Below are positions 22,546-34,711 of a DNA stretch of 64,000 bases, in pieces (the stretch's first letter is position 1; each line of letters starts with the position of its first letter). Position numbers and translations under genes: made by a program. The notes below the pieces were generated by a model. The model was not told the DNA's origin. It worked only from the letters and a program-made list of their open reading frames with translations, and ran no database searches. Source of the DNA: Tribonema minus. Its lineage: Eukaryota > Sar > Xanthophyceae > Tribonematales > Tribonemataceae. Location: contig JAFCMP010000124.1 in the NCBI GenBank assembly GCA_017506865.1, positions 1,116,001-1,180,000 on the forward strand, read 5' to 3'.

Positions 22546-24246
22546 AAAGATTGAAACCCCGTGTGTGTAACTTCAACTTGAACATGGCGGCTGCGGCGGC
22601 GGCGGCCGGCGAACACTAGGCCCAGGGTCACGCAGCTGCCCCCCCCCCCCCCCCCCCCCTTAAGTGCCCACCCTCAGAGTTGAGGCGTGCGGGTGTCTGA
22701 GAGTCAGTGCTCAAGCGGCACATCCGCACTCGCGGTGCTGCAGCTGGTGCCCAGGCGCTGAGTGGCGAGCGGCGCGCAGAGCACTGTCACGACAGGGGCA
22801 GTGAGCAGCTGCAATGGGGGGCGGCAGGGGACGGGGAGTGGGGGGCTGCTACGCAGAGCAATGCGCGCGCGCCGCCATTTAGTTTCTGATATAGAGCTTT
22901 TATACATAATGATAATTCTCATTTGGCCATCAGGGGGGGGCGGGGGGCGCCGTCTTTGTGCAAAATCCGGCGCACCCCAGCACCACAGCATGAATGACCA
23001 CCATGCTCTCGTCTCACTGTGGAGCGCTGCTGCCGCTGCTGCGTGCGATGCTTGCGCACTTGCTGAAAGTGTTTAGCTGTCTGTCTCAGATCGCACATTG
23101 AAGCTGTCATTGTTGGGCGGCTGTGCCGCAACGCAGCATGATGACCTACAGTAGGGTTCGCAAGCCCCCACCTCTAAACTTCAAGGGTGAATCCTCCCAC
23201 AGAAGCGGCGCAAGTCATGCGGCTACTCATGTGCACATAAACTTTGTTTTTGTGCATGTCTCTTGCCTCGACTGGGCGGAGCTGTGTTAGCAAGGAATGC
23301 GCGAGAAACACATGTTTACAATGCATTGCGGTATTCATCAACATGGACGCTTCATGGACGCAAGCTAGCGAGCTTCTCTACGTGTACTGTTCAGAGTGCT
23401 GCAGCAGTTGCAGGCTCTGTACTACGCACAGATATGACACCGTGCCAGACCCTGAGTGCCACCTGTAATGACTTGCTCCCTGCCTGAAACACTGCCTTTG
23501 CATAGCTGTCCAGCTCCGGCGGTGCTCGCTGCAGCGCTTTCGAAAACTTCAGAGTACCTCCGATGGTTTCTGGTGATCTTCTAAGTTGTGGCCCTCCACA
23601 GGTGAGGAAATACTGTAGTAAATGCACATGAATTATTATTAGTAACGGATGCCTGTGGACGCTGATGCTCAGCATTTTTTAACACTTTTAACCACGACCA
23701 CCAGACTGGATCCGTCTTCTGCAGCGGTGTCGGCAGCCTGTGCTGATGAGTGATATGTGCCCCAGGTAGGTACTTTTATTGATTTCGCATCGCAAGGCGC
23801 GCGAAACGCCCTCTCTTTGGATGTGCACTCAATGCAACATTCCTTCTCCGAACAGAGACTCGAACGCAAACAGGCTTTCCCCTCTTCACACTACCACCAA
23901 CACCCCAGGTACCACGCACGAGCAAACATCACCAGCGCCGACGCTGTTGCTACGTGACAACAGGCACACCTCACACGCACACAGCCAAACATGCACTGAA
24001 CACAGCCCCCAAGACAGCAGCATACCATGTATGAGGTCCACTGTGATGTATTCCGGCAAACAAGGCCCTGCGCCATGAACTTGTGGACTGGTATTTACAA
24101 ACCCAAACCCCAGGGAGGCCGGGTGCCCTATACGTTCCTAGGGTTTACCGGCTCTGACCAAGGCGCCATGTAATGACGCGCATGACACCACCGCGTGCAA
24201 GCGCGCAATGCACAACACCGCCCATCTGACAGACGCACCACTAAAG
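22546..24246. other. Convergent intergenic region between gcvT and the YL1 gene
   Basis: This holds the 3' flanks of two convergent genes. It contains poly-C at about 22641-22660 and poly-G at about 22933-22945. No exon, tRNA or repeat family could be supported. Small frames here have no recognisable domains. Confidence 0.5.
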
Positions 24247-27200
24247 CTAACGCGCTATTAAACAGGAGTGGGCTGCCTTTCGCCCCCCCCCCCTGCCCCC
24301 CTTGCCCCCCCTCTTGCCCCCCCTGGCCCCCTTCGGCCGCCCCTTGCCCTTGGTGGAGGGTTTTGCGGGCAGCGCGGCTGCTCGCAACGGGGTGTGCTCT
24401 GCGGCCGCCAGATACGGCGCAGCAAGACTGGATTCCGCTGGCGTCGGCGTCTGAGGCAACGGCAAGAGGGAGGGGAGATGAGAAAACAACCCTAACTATA
24501 TTTCAAGTACAGTACGAAAGAGGTTTAAAACATGCGGTCGGGCGTTAGACGTCCGCTTCCAGTGCTTTGTGCATGGTTCGCACACGCATAGCTGATTCTG
24601 TAACGGTAGACGACGTGCTCTGCTGATCCTGCAGGTGACCACGCAGCATATATCTACTTTGCGTATGATAATCAAGTGATTCGTGTGCAGTATACGCGCG
24701 CGTTCATGTATGCACATCAACATCCACTGAGCACTGCGCACCGGTGCTGCACCGTATCGTCGCCGCAGCTCCCTGTATAGTCTATGAAGTATATGATATT
24801 CCAGTAATTCTTGTGCAGTATACGCGCGTTCATGCATGCACATCAACATCCACTGAGCACTGCGCACCGGTGCTGCGCCGAATCGTCGCCCCAGCTCCCT
24901 ATACCTATATATACATAGAAGTATATGTTAATCAAGTAATTCTTGAGTTCATGCATGCACATCAACATCCACTGAGCACTGCGCACCGGTGCTGCGCCGT
25001 ATCGTCGCCGCAGCTCCCTGAACGCGGCGGCGTCTGCAAATGGATACCCCGTGAGCGAATCCCTGTACTTGGCTGGCCGGCCCGTCACCTGCAGCGGCAG
25101 CATCAAAACTGGCGCATGTGACTCTCCAGTTCCAACAGCGCATTTGAAACATTTGCTACCACGGTGCTGTCAGCCGCGGATTCCGGTGCTGATGCATGCA
25201 CAACACACAAGCGGGCGCTGCGCTGACTGCCCGCCGCTGCGCAGGGCACAGAGCAGCGGCCAGCTCGTCGCCTGCAGCGGTAGAAGCGGTGCGTGTGACT
25301 CTCCTCCGCTTTTGAATACGACTTTGCACTTGTATTGCAATCCGTTTCCATTCCTCTTGTACTTCGGAAGAGGCACTTTGGGGAGGCGACCTCAGTCACA
25401 TATCCCCATGTTTCCGCGTCAAATTGTATGCAGCTGCTGCGCCGCCACTAGGAAAGCAGCGCGTGGGGCACACGCAACAGATCGGTGCGGAGTCAAAGCA
25501 ACAGGACTTGCATGATTTACCCTGATCCTAACCCTGATTCTCACCCTAGCCCTAACCCTACGCGCGCGCATATGACGGGCTCTGGCACATGGGAACGCCG
25601 CTTGTGACTCTCCATGTTCAACACTGCCGTGAAAGATTTGCTACAGAGGTGATGTCAGCTGCACATTTTGATGTTGGTGTGTGTGCACAACGAACGCGCG
25701 GGCGTTGCGCTGTCTGTCTACTGGGCCATTGCTGACACTGAGAGACAAAAGCTTATTCACAATTTCTGATGAAAATCTTGAGTCTCTAAAATTTCAATGG
25801 TTTGAACATTATATAGTTCCCCAAAAAGGAAGAATTCCACTGCTGCGCAGGGCACAGAGCAACGGGCGACAAGACCGCCTCAGGCAGCCCAGGCGCTTGC
25901 GCGTTTGCTACGCACATGTCAGATGCCAGGGCACACAAACACAACTAATCGACACTGACGAGCGTTAAGGAAAAGACATGTGATCAGTCTAGCTTGACAT
26001 GCATGAGCCTGAAAGCGGAGGCAGCGGTACTTGATGCAAAGCTTGCATAAGGTCCGCTGCGCCCGCTGCTGGGGCATGATAGTGGCAATGTATACAAAAT
26101 GAATACATACCTTGCACAAGGTATAGCAAACCTTTCTTAAGGCATACATGCCTTGCGTCAGCTATTTAAACCTTACACAAGGTCTGCTGTGCCCGCTGCT
26201 GCTGCTGCTGCTGCTGAGGCGTGATTGGGCGCAGGGGGGTGCGGCCAGATGGAAGTTCAAATCTGAAGTGAGAAGTTCAATCTAAAGTTACATACGACGT
26301 ACCTTGCATAAGGTCCGCTGCGCATGCTGTTGGGGCGCGACAGGCGCGGGGTGCGGTCCCGTGAGCACGGGAGGTGCGGCCAGATGAAAGTACAAGTTGA
26401 AGTTACATACGTACGTACCTTGCATAAGGTCCGCTGCGCCCGCTGCTGAGGCGTGATGGGCGCGGGGTGCGGTCCCTTGAGCACGGAAGGCACCAGGTCC
26501 ACCGCGGGAAATGTAACTGTGCAGGGGGCGCCGCGCTTGCTGTAGAACCTGATGTCGCAGCGCATGCACAACGCCATTGTCGGCAATATTTAGTGCATGA
26601 TAACCTTTGATACGTCAATGAAGTATCCTGTTCGTGGAATTGGCGCTTGAGGCCTGCGTCGCCGAGAATGCGCAGCACTGTTGCCGCCGATGGTTCACAC
26701 TGCTTCTTCTCAGGTAGTCCATCAAACAGCAAATATACTGTATATGTACATGACCCTTTGAATTAAAATTATACTCTGATCAGATGTACTGCCAACGCAC
26801 CAGGACATGAGAGCCAATTTACCAGCGCTTCAACTCTAGCAACCCCCATGCGCACACCTCAACGCACCAGCTAACTAGAGGCATCAATGAATCATGACGC
26901 CAAGGAGCACCACAAGCAAGGCATGCAGCACTTCACATGCGCCCTGCGCCGGCTCGCCTGCTGACGAAGGGCATTCGCTGGCAAGGGTGAGGGCTGGGGC
27001 TAGGGTGACCGCATGCGGCACTGCACATGCGCACTGCGCTGGCTCACCTGCTGATGAAGGGCATGTGCTGGCGCGGCTGCGTCTCCAAGTCCTGCGCATG
27101 ACACGGTTGGGGTCAGAGGTTAGCGTTACGTTTGGGTTAGGGTTAGCAGTGCGCGGTCACTGCTGCATAGTCAGAGCAAGTACCAAAAAAACATACTCAG

Positions 27201-30200
27201 TGCAACTACCAGACGAAGAAAAAGAATGGCACTTGCGAGCAAGCGGCTGCGACTCCAAGTCCTGCAGAGCACTGTCGCCATCACACATGGTCCGGGCACG
27301 TATCGAACGCATAGTTTCTTTCCTAATCCATGGTCAGCGCAGGTGGCGAACGCATTGTGCACTTGCTACTCCATGCTCGCTTGGGGTACAATAAGCCCAT
27401 GCGGTATCGCGGCTGCGTCTTCAAGTCCCGCAGTGCAGAGTTGCCATCGCAAATGGTCAGCGGAAGTACTTACCCAACGCAGTGCCGTGTACCTGAAGTG
27501 AATTCTGTCAAGTTGTACCACCTGCGCCTCTTCTGCTAGGCGCCGCTGCTGCGCGGCCCAGTTGGTGTTGAAAGTGTCTGTTGGTGACACGGTCTGTCGA
27601 CACTAACAAGAACCGCTACATGCACAGACTGCATACTTCAAACAAAGATCGGTATGTACTTCAAATGTGAAGTTGTCTCACCTGCGCCTCCTCGGCCAGC
27701 CGCCGCTGCTGCGCGACCCAGTTGGTGTTGGCATGCTCTGTTGAATTCGCGCCAAAGCTGCTACTTCTACAAGCGTTTACACTTCAACATGAAGTAGATT
27801 TCAGTGTGTTCACCTGCGCCTCTTCGGCTGGCCGCCGCTGCTGCGCAACCCCATTGGTGCTGGCGTGCTCCCCGTCCTGCATAAACTTCAAATGTGAAGT
27901 ATGCACCTGGTGAATATGTACTAAAGTCATATGCAGAGCGCTCTCACCTGCGCTTCTTCAGCCAGTCGCCGTTGCTGCGCAACCCAGTTGGTGTTGGCGT
28001 GTTCCGTCTCGCTCGCAGCCTCCAGCAGCATCTGCTCCTGCGTCAGCCTGTTTTCGGTGCGCATCAATCGTAACCACCAGCAAGCACGTCAGACTTGTGA
28101 TCTGCGGAGCGCATGAGACCCACCAATCGCGAATGAATTCATTGAGGTCAGGCAGGCAATCGATGGGCACAAAAAAACACAGCGCATACTTCTATATGCA
28201 TGTATTCTGCAAGCGCCTGCAGCAGCATCTGCCCCCACGTCAGCGTGCGCGGCGCGCGCAGTGGAGCGTCAACACCAGCGATCACGTCAGCCTCGTCAGT
28301 TCATTGAAAGATATGAAGCAAGTGACAATTCACGTCACGCAGGCACTGGGCGAGCGGATTTAAGGGCAAAGCACTGCGTGTTGCTCACGCTCTTGCATCG
28401 CGACCGTCTGCCCGCCACGCCGCGCAGCGGGTTCAGATTACGTCAGTTTTTGTGAAGGCGTTGTTGGTGTCGTGACTGCGAGGGCATTGTTGTTGTCGTG
28501 ATCTGTCAGGTGTGAAGGATCCTGCCGACGCGCGTCGAGTGCTGCCACCAGTTCAACACGTCAGGCTAGCAATCAGTTTCACACGGCCCTGCTGCGGCAA
28601 ACGCCCTGACGTTGCCCACCATTGGGCACACACAGCAAACGTTCATGGCACAGGTGATGCGCGCCACCTACACAACAACTTCAACTGTGCAGTTGCAGCA
28701 CGTCACCTGAATGCGCGCGCCGCTGCCTGCGGTTGTTGCTCCGCGCCACCTGTGGCTGCTTTGCGCTGTGCCTGCTGCAGGCGCTCATGAACACACACCA
28801 AACTTCAACTGTGCAGTTGAGGCATGTCACCTGAATGCGCGTACATTGAACTTCAAATGTGAAGTTGAGGCACGTCACCTGAACGCGCGCGCCGCTGCCT
28901 GCGGCTGCTGCTCCGCGCCCTTGCGCTGCGCCTGCCGCAGGCCCTGCTCCCGCACCTTGGCGCTGACCTGGCTTGACGAAATGGCATGTGGCACGGCTCA
29001 GATCATGAGGCGGCACGGCTCAGATCATGGGTGTGGCACGGCTCAGATCATAAGTGTGGCACGACTCAGAGCATGAGCATGGCACGGCTCAGACTACGAA
29101 TGCGGCACGGCTCAGACCAGTTGATCATTTTACGATCAAGTTTGAACTGATGAAGTACTACTTCTATTGACCATCTCAAGTTTGTTGTATGCCACAGTGG
29201 ACAATATGTTCATCACAACAGGTCCAGGTGGTGTAACACAGCATGTGGCACGGCTCATACCATGAGTGGCACACAGCTGAGATCAACTAATCCCTCGCTA
29301 TACGGTTCAATCTGATCAACTACACTAGTCCTTTTCTTGACGATTACAAGTGTGTACATGACGGTGGACTAGACCATATATCAAATAATATTTTAACGAA
29401 CGGCTCCAGGTCACGGCCCAGATCATGAGCGTGGCTTAGGTCGGACCATGAGTGTGGCACAGCGCAGGCCACAAACCGAAGTGCCACAACGAGGCGTAGC
29501 GATGTGACACATTGCTCAGGAGTGAGGTACACAACTCAGCGTGAGACAGAAAAGGGTGAGACAGACATGGGGCACGACGCAGGTCGAGTGATGTTGCATC
29601 GCTCAGACAGAGCCATGCAGCACGGCTCAGTCAAAAGACGTGACAGGGCTTGGAGTCCTAGACTGTGAGCAACGCGACACACCTCAGACGAAGCATCATG
29701 GGTCTCCATATTTGTGAGGTCTGCGGCAGCCTCGACGCACATCCGAACCTTGACACTTGATGCTGCTGTGAAACGTGCCTTCGTTGTCTTCCTGATGGTG
29801 GTGCGCACGCTGCTCACCTTCTAAATGTAACGACTGCGTGACGTGCATACTCCAACTCTAACCCTCACCCTAACCCTAACCCTATCTATAGTGAACCTAA
29901 CACCTGAAAGCACCACCGTCTCAGTCTAGGTGGTGGTGTGCACGCTGCGTACAACATCACAACCCTAACGCTGACCACACAACTCTCGTTCTGCTACCGC
30001 GCGCACCTCTGTTTTGGTCTTGGTGGTGGGGCGCATGCTGCTAACATCACCTAGAAAATGACAGCTTAAACTGCACAAAGTGTCCCTAAGCCAAATTTTC
30101 ACCCTATTCCTGTTGCCAAATGCACCTCTGTCTACGCCAAACCCAGACCACACAAACCTGGTTCAGCTACCGAATGCACCTCCTTTTTTGACTTGGTGGT

Positions 30201-33200
30201 GGTGCGCATGCTGCATACGTGACCAAGGCAATAGCAGCATTAACTGCAAACTCTAACCCCAATCCCAAGACTAACCCTAATTCTGTTGCCAAATGCAGTC
30301 AGGTGGTGGTGCGCACGCTGCGTATGTTCCAACAGCTTTACCCCTGACCAAACAACTCTGGTTTCGCTACCGAACGCACCTCCGTTTTCGTCTTGGTGGT
30401 GGTGCGCATGCTGCGCTCGGGGGCGTACCCCCCCAAGTCGTCCATGGCGGTTACATCACCCGCCCCCACGTCTTCCCCCCCCTCACCGAGCGCTGCTGCC
30501 TCCACCGCCTTCTTCTTCGGCGGCGCCTTGGGCTTCTTGGGCTCCTTGTAGACGGCAGTGGCGGCTGCCTCTTTTCTGTTGGTGGCCGCACAAACAGTTG
30601 CATCAGTTGACATACTTTCAAAATTGGTCTATGTATGTGCTTCAAAGTTCTTCATGTTACTCAGAGTATATTGCATGCGCAATGGTTGGCATGCACGTCC
30701 GTCAGAGCTCCTTGTAGACGGCGGTAGTGGCTGCCTCCTTCCTGTTGGTGGCCGCAAAATGCAGTTGCGCCAATTGACATACGCTGGAAATGTTGAAACG
30801 ATTAGTCTGTGTACTTCAACACAATTCGAAAAATGTACCATGTACGCGCAACGGTCGGTGAGCGCCGGCCGCCTCCTTCCTGTTGAGAGCACCAAAAAAG
30901 CGGTTGCGTCAGTTGACGTACTTCAAGATCACAACCACGTCAATCGGCAATGAGACAACAGGGGTGCCTAGGACAAATGACGCCTGACATTGTACTGAGT
31001 TCCGTGACCAACAAGGATACGCCAACAACGCGCGTGCGTGGATTAGCGCGGAAGGAAGGCAGCGACATTCAGAAGGAAATGCTGCTCAGACCCCAATGAT
31101 GGGCACACACAGCCAAGGTTGAGAACTTGCTGTGTGAAAAGTACTGCTGAGGTTTCGAGACGACCACCAAAGCGGGAAGGATCCCTCTATGTCTCAACGT
31201 ACAATTGAGCGCCCTCCTTCATCAAACGCAGATTCCGTTGCATCATGTATGCACCACCACCTGTTCTAAAGGTGCCCCCATGTAATGCCATGGAACTGCT
31301 GCACTTGAGCCACTGATGTTGACCCTTACCCTAATCTTACCCTGACCCTAACCCTAAATGTAACTTGCCTTTTGTCCTGTCGTTCTGCTTTGCGCAGATC
31401 CTTCTCCAGCTGTCATCGGCAGGGCAATACAGGAGGCGATGGCGGTGAGAGTTAGCGTCGGGGTTGGGGTCAGGAAGCCATGGCGGTCAGAAGAGTGACC
31501 GGGCGAATGCTGTGCAGCTGGGAGCGGTCACACTTCTAGCCCGCTGTCCTCGTCAAAAATATCCGTATTGAAGATGCCCTGCTCCTCTGCCTTACCATGA
31601 AATTGAATAGAAGCATATACTCAGCTGGAACACGGCTACCTGTTGCACACACGCGCAAACTTCACCTGCTCGTCATCCTCGCCGCCGCTGCCCTTGTTTT
31701 GAGACCCTTGCCCCCTCACCTCCGAATAAACTTGGACATGCTGAGTCGCATCAGCTGTTCACCAAATCACGCGAGACTCGTGATGCTTCAACGCGTCATC
31801 AACCAATCCTGTACACCCCACACTTACACAAACGGTAACCAACAGCGGCGGCTTCTGACCCGACAGCGCCATGTGCATGTTAGGGCTGTTATAATGGCAT
31901 GCTGACTGACACTCGCGCTGAAAGGAGTGCGCTGGACGGAGAGCCCGGCCGTCGTCACGCTGAGTGCTGCTGCAGCATACTTGCAGTATCTACAAGCACA
32001 CAGTTACGCGCAAAACGGCTACGCCACCTTCAACCTGCTCCTCGTCCTCGCCGCCGCTCTCCTCCGACTCGTTGAAAGTCCGTGTCGAAACACTTCTTCA
32101 CTCATTACCAGCCGCGTACACCCGACAGTTACACGAACGGTAACCGACAACACCTCACCTGCTCCTCATCCTCGCCGCCGCTCTCCTCCGACTCGTTGAA
32201 GTCCGAGTCAAAGACGTCCTGCTCCTCCGCCTCCGTGCTGTACTCGCTCTCGTCCTCCTTCCACGCGTCCTGCCCCCAGAACTCCTGGTCCGCGTCCGCG
32301 TCCTCGCCGATCAGCTCCGCCTGGGACAGAGCTCGGCAGCAGCGCAGTGTCAGTGCTCAGCAGCAGCGCAGTGTCAGTGCTCAGCAGCAGCGTGTCAGTG
32401 CTCACTTAGAACTCCTGGTCTGCGTCGGCGTCTTCGCCGATCAGCTCCGCCTGCGACAGCAGAGCGCGGCGCAGTACAGTACAGTGCTCGGTAGCGCAGC
32501 GCAGTGCTTAACAACAGCAGTGCGGTGCTCAGCAGCAGCAGTACATTGCTGAGCAGCAGCATAGAAGTAGTATGTTGCTCAGCAGCAGCAGAAAGCAGCA
32601 GCAGCGGCGCAGTGTCAGTGCTCAGTAGCAGAGCAGTGCTCAGCAGTAGCGGTGTCAATGCTCAATAGGAGCAGCAGTGCAGAGCTCAGTAGCAGCGCAG
32701 AGAAGTGCTTAGCAGCAACTCATTGCGCAAGCGCGTTCGCCCAACGACGGGATCCACGACAGGGCCTGACGGAGTCCTACCAGTGTCATAGAGCCCACGA
32801 CAGGCAGTCAAGTGATGACATCTGGTTTGCCGCAGTGGTTTTGCTGACCAGGTTCCTGTGCCATACAGCGACCACTAGACTGGCGTTCAATGTTACGTTT
32901 TTGATTGAGCAGTCCTCGTAAAGTCATATGCCGCACACGCAGATGTGAAACATGCTTGCATGCAGTGCTATCGGCCCACGGGCTTCCTGCCATGCTCCTC
33001 ATTCTTGAAGACGATCCAGAACAGTGAAACGCGACATTTCATGACGATGATGACTGCCATAGCATGCTGTGTGATGCGATCAGGCGTTGAAGCGTCAGCA
33101 AATGTGCTGAGCCCGTTGCCACCTGCGTGCGCCAAAGGCATTATTAGGCTGCGGTGCTCCGCCGTGTTTGCGATAGCAAGAGGGTGAGCATAGACGATCG

Positions 33201-33456
33201 AGAAGCAAATTATAGCTTGTGAAAAAAAAGCCTATTGATTAAAGCCTCAACATATTCTACAATGGCTAATCAATTGCCTAGAGGCCGTCGTCTTCCTCTC
33301 TCTCTGATGTTGTTGAAGCTCGAAGTCGATCGTTCAAAATGATGCGAGCCGGCCAGGTACCTGTCGCTTCCCTCGCGTTGAGCGAGCATTGATTTTCACA
33401 CTCTGCGCCGCTGTCGCCTCCTCCAGCTCCCGCTGTTTGCGCTTCAAAGCTGCCAT
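24247..33456 (-). CDS. VPS72: YL1 / VPS72 (SWC2)-like nuclear protein
   Basis: In yeast and animals the family is a subunit of the SWR1/SRCAP (and Tip60) remodellers and chaperones histone H2A.Z for exchange into nucleosomes. Ten minus-strand exons are 33456-33361, 32320-32159, 31409-31369, 30575-30380, 28967-28879, 28047-27948, 27091-27048, 26548-26419, 25088-24987 and 24450-24247, giving 387 aa with a TAG stop and all phases consistent. The N-terminus is basic, then an acidic block (EDADADQEF, EEQDVFDSDFNESEE) as in the H2A.Z-binding region. Then come TAVYKEPKKPK, SMRTTTKTKTE and LTQEQMLLEAASETEHANT, matching the family's LTQEELL block. The C-terminal YL1_C motif is CKVTGRPAKYRDSLTGYPFA. 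The tail is Lys/Arg/Gly-rich (KGRPKGARGG), AT-hook-like. The 41-nt exon ends at a GC donor. The family's usual insert before YL1_C is short here. Confidence 0.85.
24690..24910 (-). repeat. Copies of the 3' edge of YL1 exon 9
   Basis: Two copies (about 24700-24780 and 24825-24905) of the block running from the exon end through its GTGCGC donor and CAGTGGATGTTGATGTGCAT. Each is separated by AT-rich TATA-type spacers. Confidence 0.85.
25190..25870 (-). repeat. Copies of the 5' flank of YL1 exon 9
   Basis: Copies of the upstream flank (CGCCTGCAGCGGTAGAAGCG, CGCTGCGCAGGGCACAGAGC, GTGACTCTCC) lie at about 25200-25310, 25560-25625 and 25690-25870, all on the acceptor side of exon 25088-24987. The last is the least certain. 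Confidence 0.6.
26030..26370 (-). repeat. Copies of the 3' edge of YL1 exon 8
   Basis: Three copies of the exon end and donor (CTTGCATAAGGTCCGCTGCG, CCCGCTGCTG..GGCG) lie at about 26035-26080, 26170-26240 and 26300-26370. One includes a CTG triplet expansion at about 26195-26215. Confidence 0.8.
26935..27445 (-). repeat. Copies of both edges of the 44-nt YL1 exon 7
   Basis: A copy of the 3' edge (GGCTCGCCTGCTGACGAAGG) lies at about 26950-26975. Copies of the 5' edge (CGGCTGCGACTCCAAGTCCT) lie at about 27243-27265 and 27410-27430. The real exon, 27048-27091, is identified by phase and by the DLETQPRQHMPFIS reading that joins LAEEAQ to RFYSKRG. Confidence 0.7.
27520..27870 (-). repeat. Copies of the 3' edge of YL1 exon 6
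   Basis: Three copies of CACCTGCGCCTCTTCGGC..CGCCGCTGCTGCGC..CCCAGTTGGTGTTG lie at about 27520-27570, 27680-27735 and 27810-27865. They all keep the CAG/GTGAGA-type donor and the reading NTNWVAQQRRLAEEAQ with few changes. ACTTCAAATGTGAAGT elements lie between them. Confidence 0.85.
28670..28865 (-). repeat. Copies of the 3' edge of YL1 exon 5
   Basis: A long copy (about 28690-28785) repeats the GCACGTCACCTGAATGCGCG and CGCCGCTGCCTGCGG blocks; a short one lies at about 28820-28845. Both have the GTGACGTGCC donor and flanking ACTTCAACTGTGCAGTTG. Confidence 0.8.
29765..30330 (-). repeat. Copies of the 3' edge of YL1 exon 4
   Basis: Four copies of the exon end (TCTTGGTGGTGGTGCGCATG with the GTGCGTTCG donor) occur at about 29780-29825, 30000-30045, 30145-30215 and 30290-30330. 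Units run about 110-150 bp and carry CCCTAA-type runs. Confidence 0.75.
30690..30900 (-). repeat. Copies of the 5' edge of YL1 exon 4
   Basis: Two copies of CTCCTTGTAGACGGCGGTAG..GGCTGCCTCCTTCCTGTTGG lie at about 30708-30770 and 30865-30895, upstream (minus strand) of the exon start at 30575. Confidence 0.8.
31650..32465 (-). repeat. Copies of the edges of YL1 exon 2 and CAG/GTGCTCAGCAG microsatellite
   Basis: Copies of the exon 2 end (CGTCATCCTCGCCGCCGCT) lie at about 31665-31700 and 32035-32085. A copy of its start (AGAACTCCTGGTCTGCGTCG) lies at 32407-32455. A CAGCAGTGCTCAG-type minisatellite runs from about 32330 to 32720. Confidence 0.75.
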
Positions 33457-34084
33457 AGCTCCAATCGAGACGCTTGTTGTGCCAGTCCTGTTCGCCCGTC
33501 CCAGCTGCCGGTAGCCTGGTCGCCTCTGTAAATAATGGTATATGAATCAGTTGCCCAAGAAGTACAGCAACAGCGAAGCGAGAGCCAAGTACATGCGGCG
33601 ATGTGCAGGCGGAAGTTGGCGACTGCAGTTGAAGTTGACTTGAAGTTTGGAATTTTGGAAAAAAATCCCAGTCAACGATCTACTGGAGCGTTGGACCGGT
33701 AAGCTTATTGGCGTCCGACACTATGTTGTTGCTTGTTGTTGCGTGATCCGTTACAGTCTGAGGTCTGAGATAGATCTGAGAGAGAGAGAGATCATGCCTG
33801 TCGTGTGCGTGCATGACCGACTTGGGACCAAAAGTGTCGTGCGGAAACAGCCGCATACAGCAGCCAATGTTGCGAGGCGGGATTGCTCGCCTTGCGCACC
33901 TGGACTTGTGTTGTATTTGCATCTGTGTTTGAACATTCAAAGCAACACCTCACCTCTCCTCTCGCGGCGACTGCATTGGATCTTACCACATCTGATCACA
34001 GTTCATTTATGAATGAGTAGCCAGTCGCTAACCCAATGTTTGCTTATCTGGTGGACGTGGCAGGCATCTGGACAGCTCGCTGCG

Positions 34085-34711
34085 ATGAGCAAGCCAGCAG
34101 GGAAGCCGGGACCAGCCACCCTCACCGAAGGCGAGGTCACGGAGATCACGAAGTTTGTCAAGGCCGCGAAGGCGAGCATCCCCGCTACGTCAGATGACGG
34201 CCAGGTGTGGTGGCGGCGCGACCAGTGCTTCATGAGCATCCCGCAGCTCACCCTGGCGCTGCCGCCGAGCTTCGGCAAGCTGACGAACCTCACGACGCTG
34301 ACCCTCAACGGCAGCAGCCTCTTGAGCCTGCCCGACGTGTTCGGGGGGCTCTGGAGCCTGAGGGAGCTCAGCATCTCCAACTTCAAGAACCTCACCGCGC
34401 TGCCGCTGACCCTCTGGACGTGCACCGCCCTGCGCCGCCTCATGCTCGGCGGCTGCACCAAGCTTGCGACCCTGCACGCGGCGCTGGGCCAGCTGAAGAT
34501 GCTGGTGATGCTCAGCTGCAGGGGCTGCACCGCGCTCGCCAGGCTCCCCGATGAAGTGCGCGAGCTAGCGCTCCTCGAGGAGCTGAACCTCGTGGGCTGC
34601 CCCGTGCTGAGCATGTACAAGGACATGGTGAAGAACCCCGGCGCCAACTTCAAGGGCTGGACGTGGGACCAGAGGAAGAAGGTCTACGATGCGCTGCTGA
34701 TGGGCCTATAG
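34085..34711 (+). CDS. Intronless leucine-rich-repeat protein
   Basis: A single open frame of 208 aa starts at MSKPAGKPG; an in-frame ATG at 34013 exists but lies in atypical sequence. Five to six LRRs of about 23-24 residues follow the plant intracellular pattern, for example LPPSFGKLTNLTTLTLNGSS, LPDVFGGLWSLRELSISNF and LPDEVRELALLEELNLVGC. The end reads WTWDQRKKVYDALL. There is no signal peptide or membrane span. LRRs bind other proteins; the partner is unknown. It is unusual here in having no intron, unlike the long split genes around it, and it is divergent from the YL1 gene with about 0.6 kb between. Confidence 0.8.
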   Translation: MSKPAGKPGPATLTEGEVTEITKFVKAAKASIPATSDDGQVWWRRDQCFMSIPQLTLALPPSFGKLTNLTTLTLNGSSLLSLPDVFGGLWSLRELSISNFKNLTALPLTLWTCTALRRLMLGGCTKLATLHAALGQLKMLVMLSCRGCTALARLPDEVRELALLEELNLVGCPVLSMYKDMVKNPGANFKGWTWDQRKKVYDALLMGL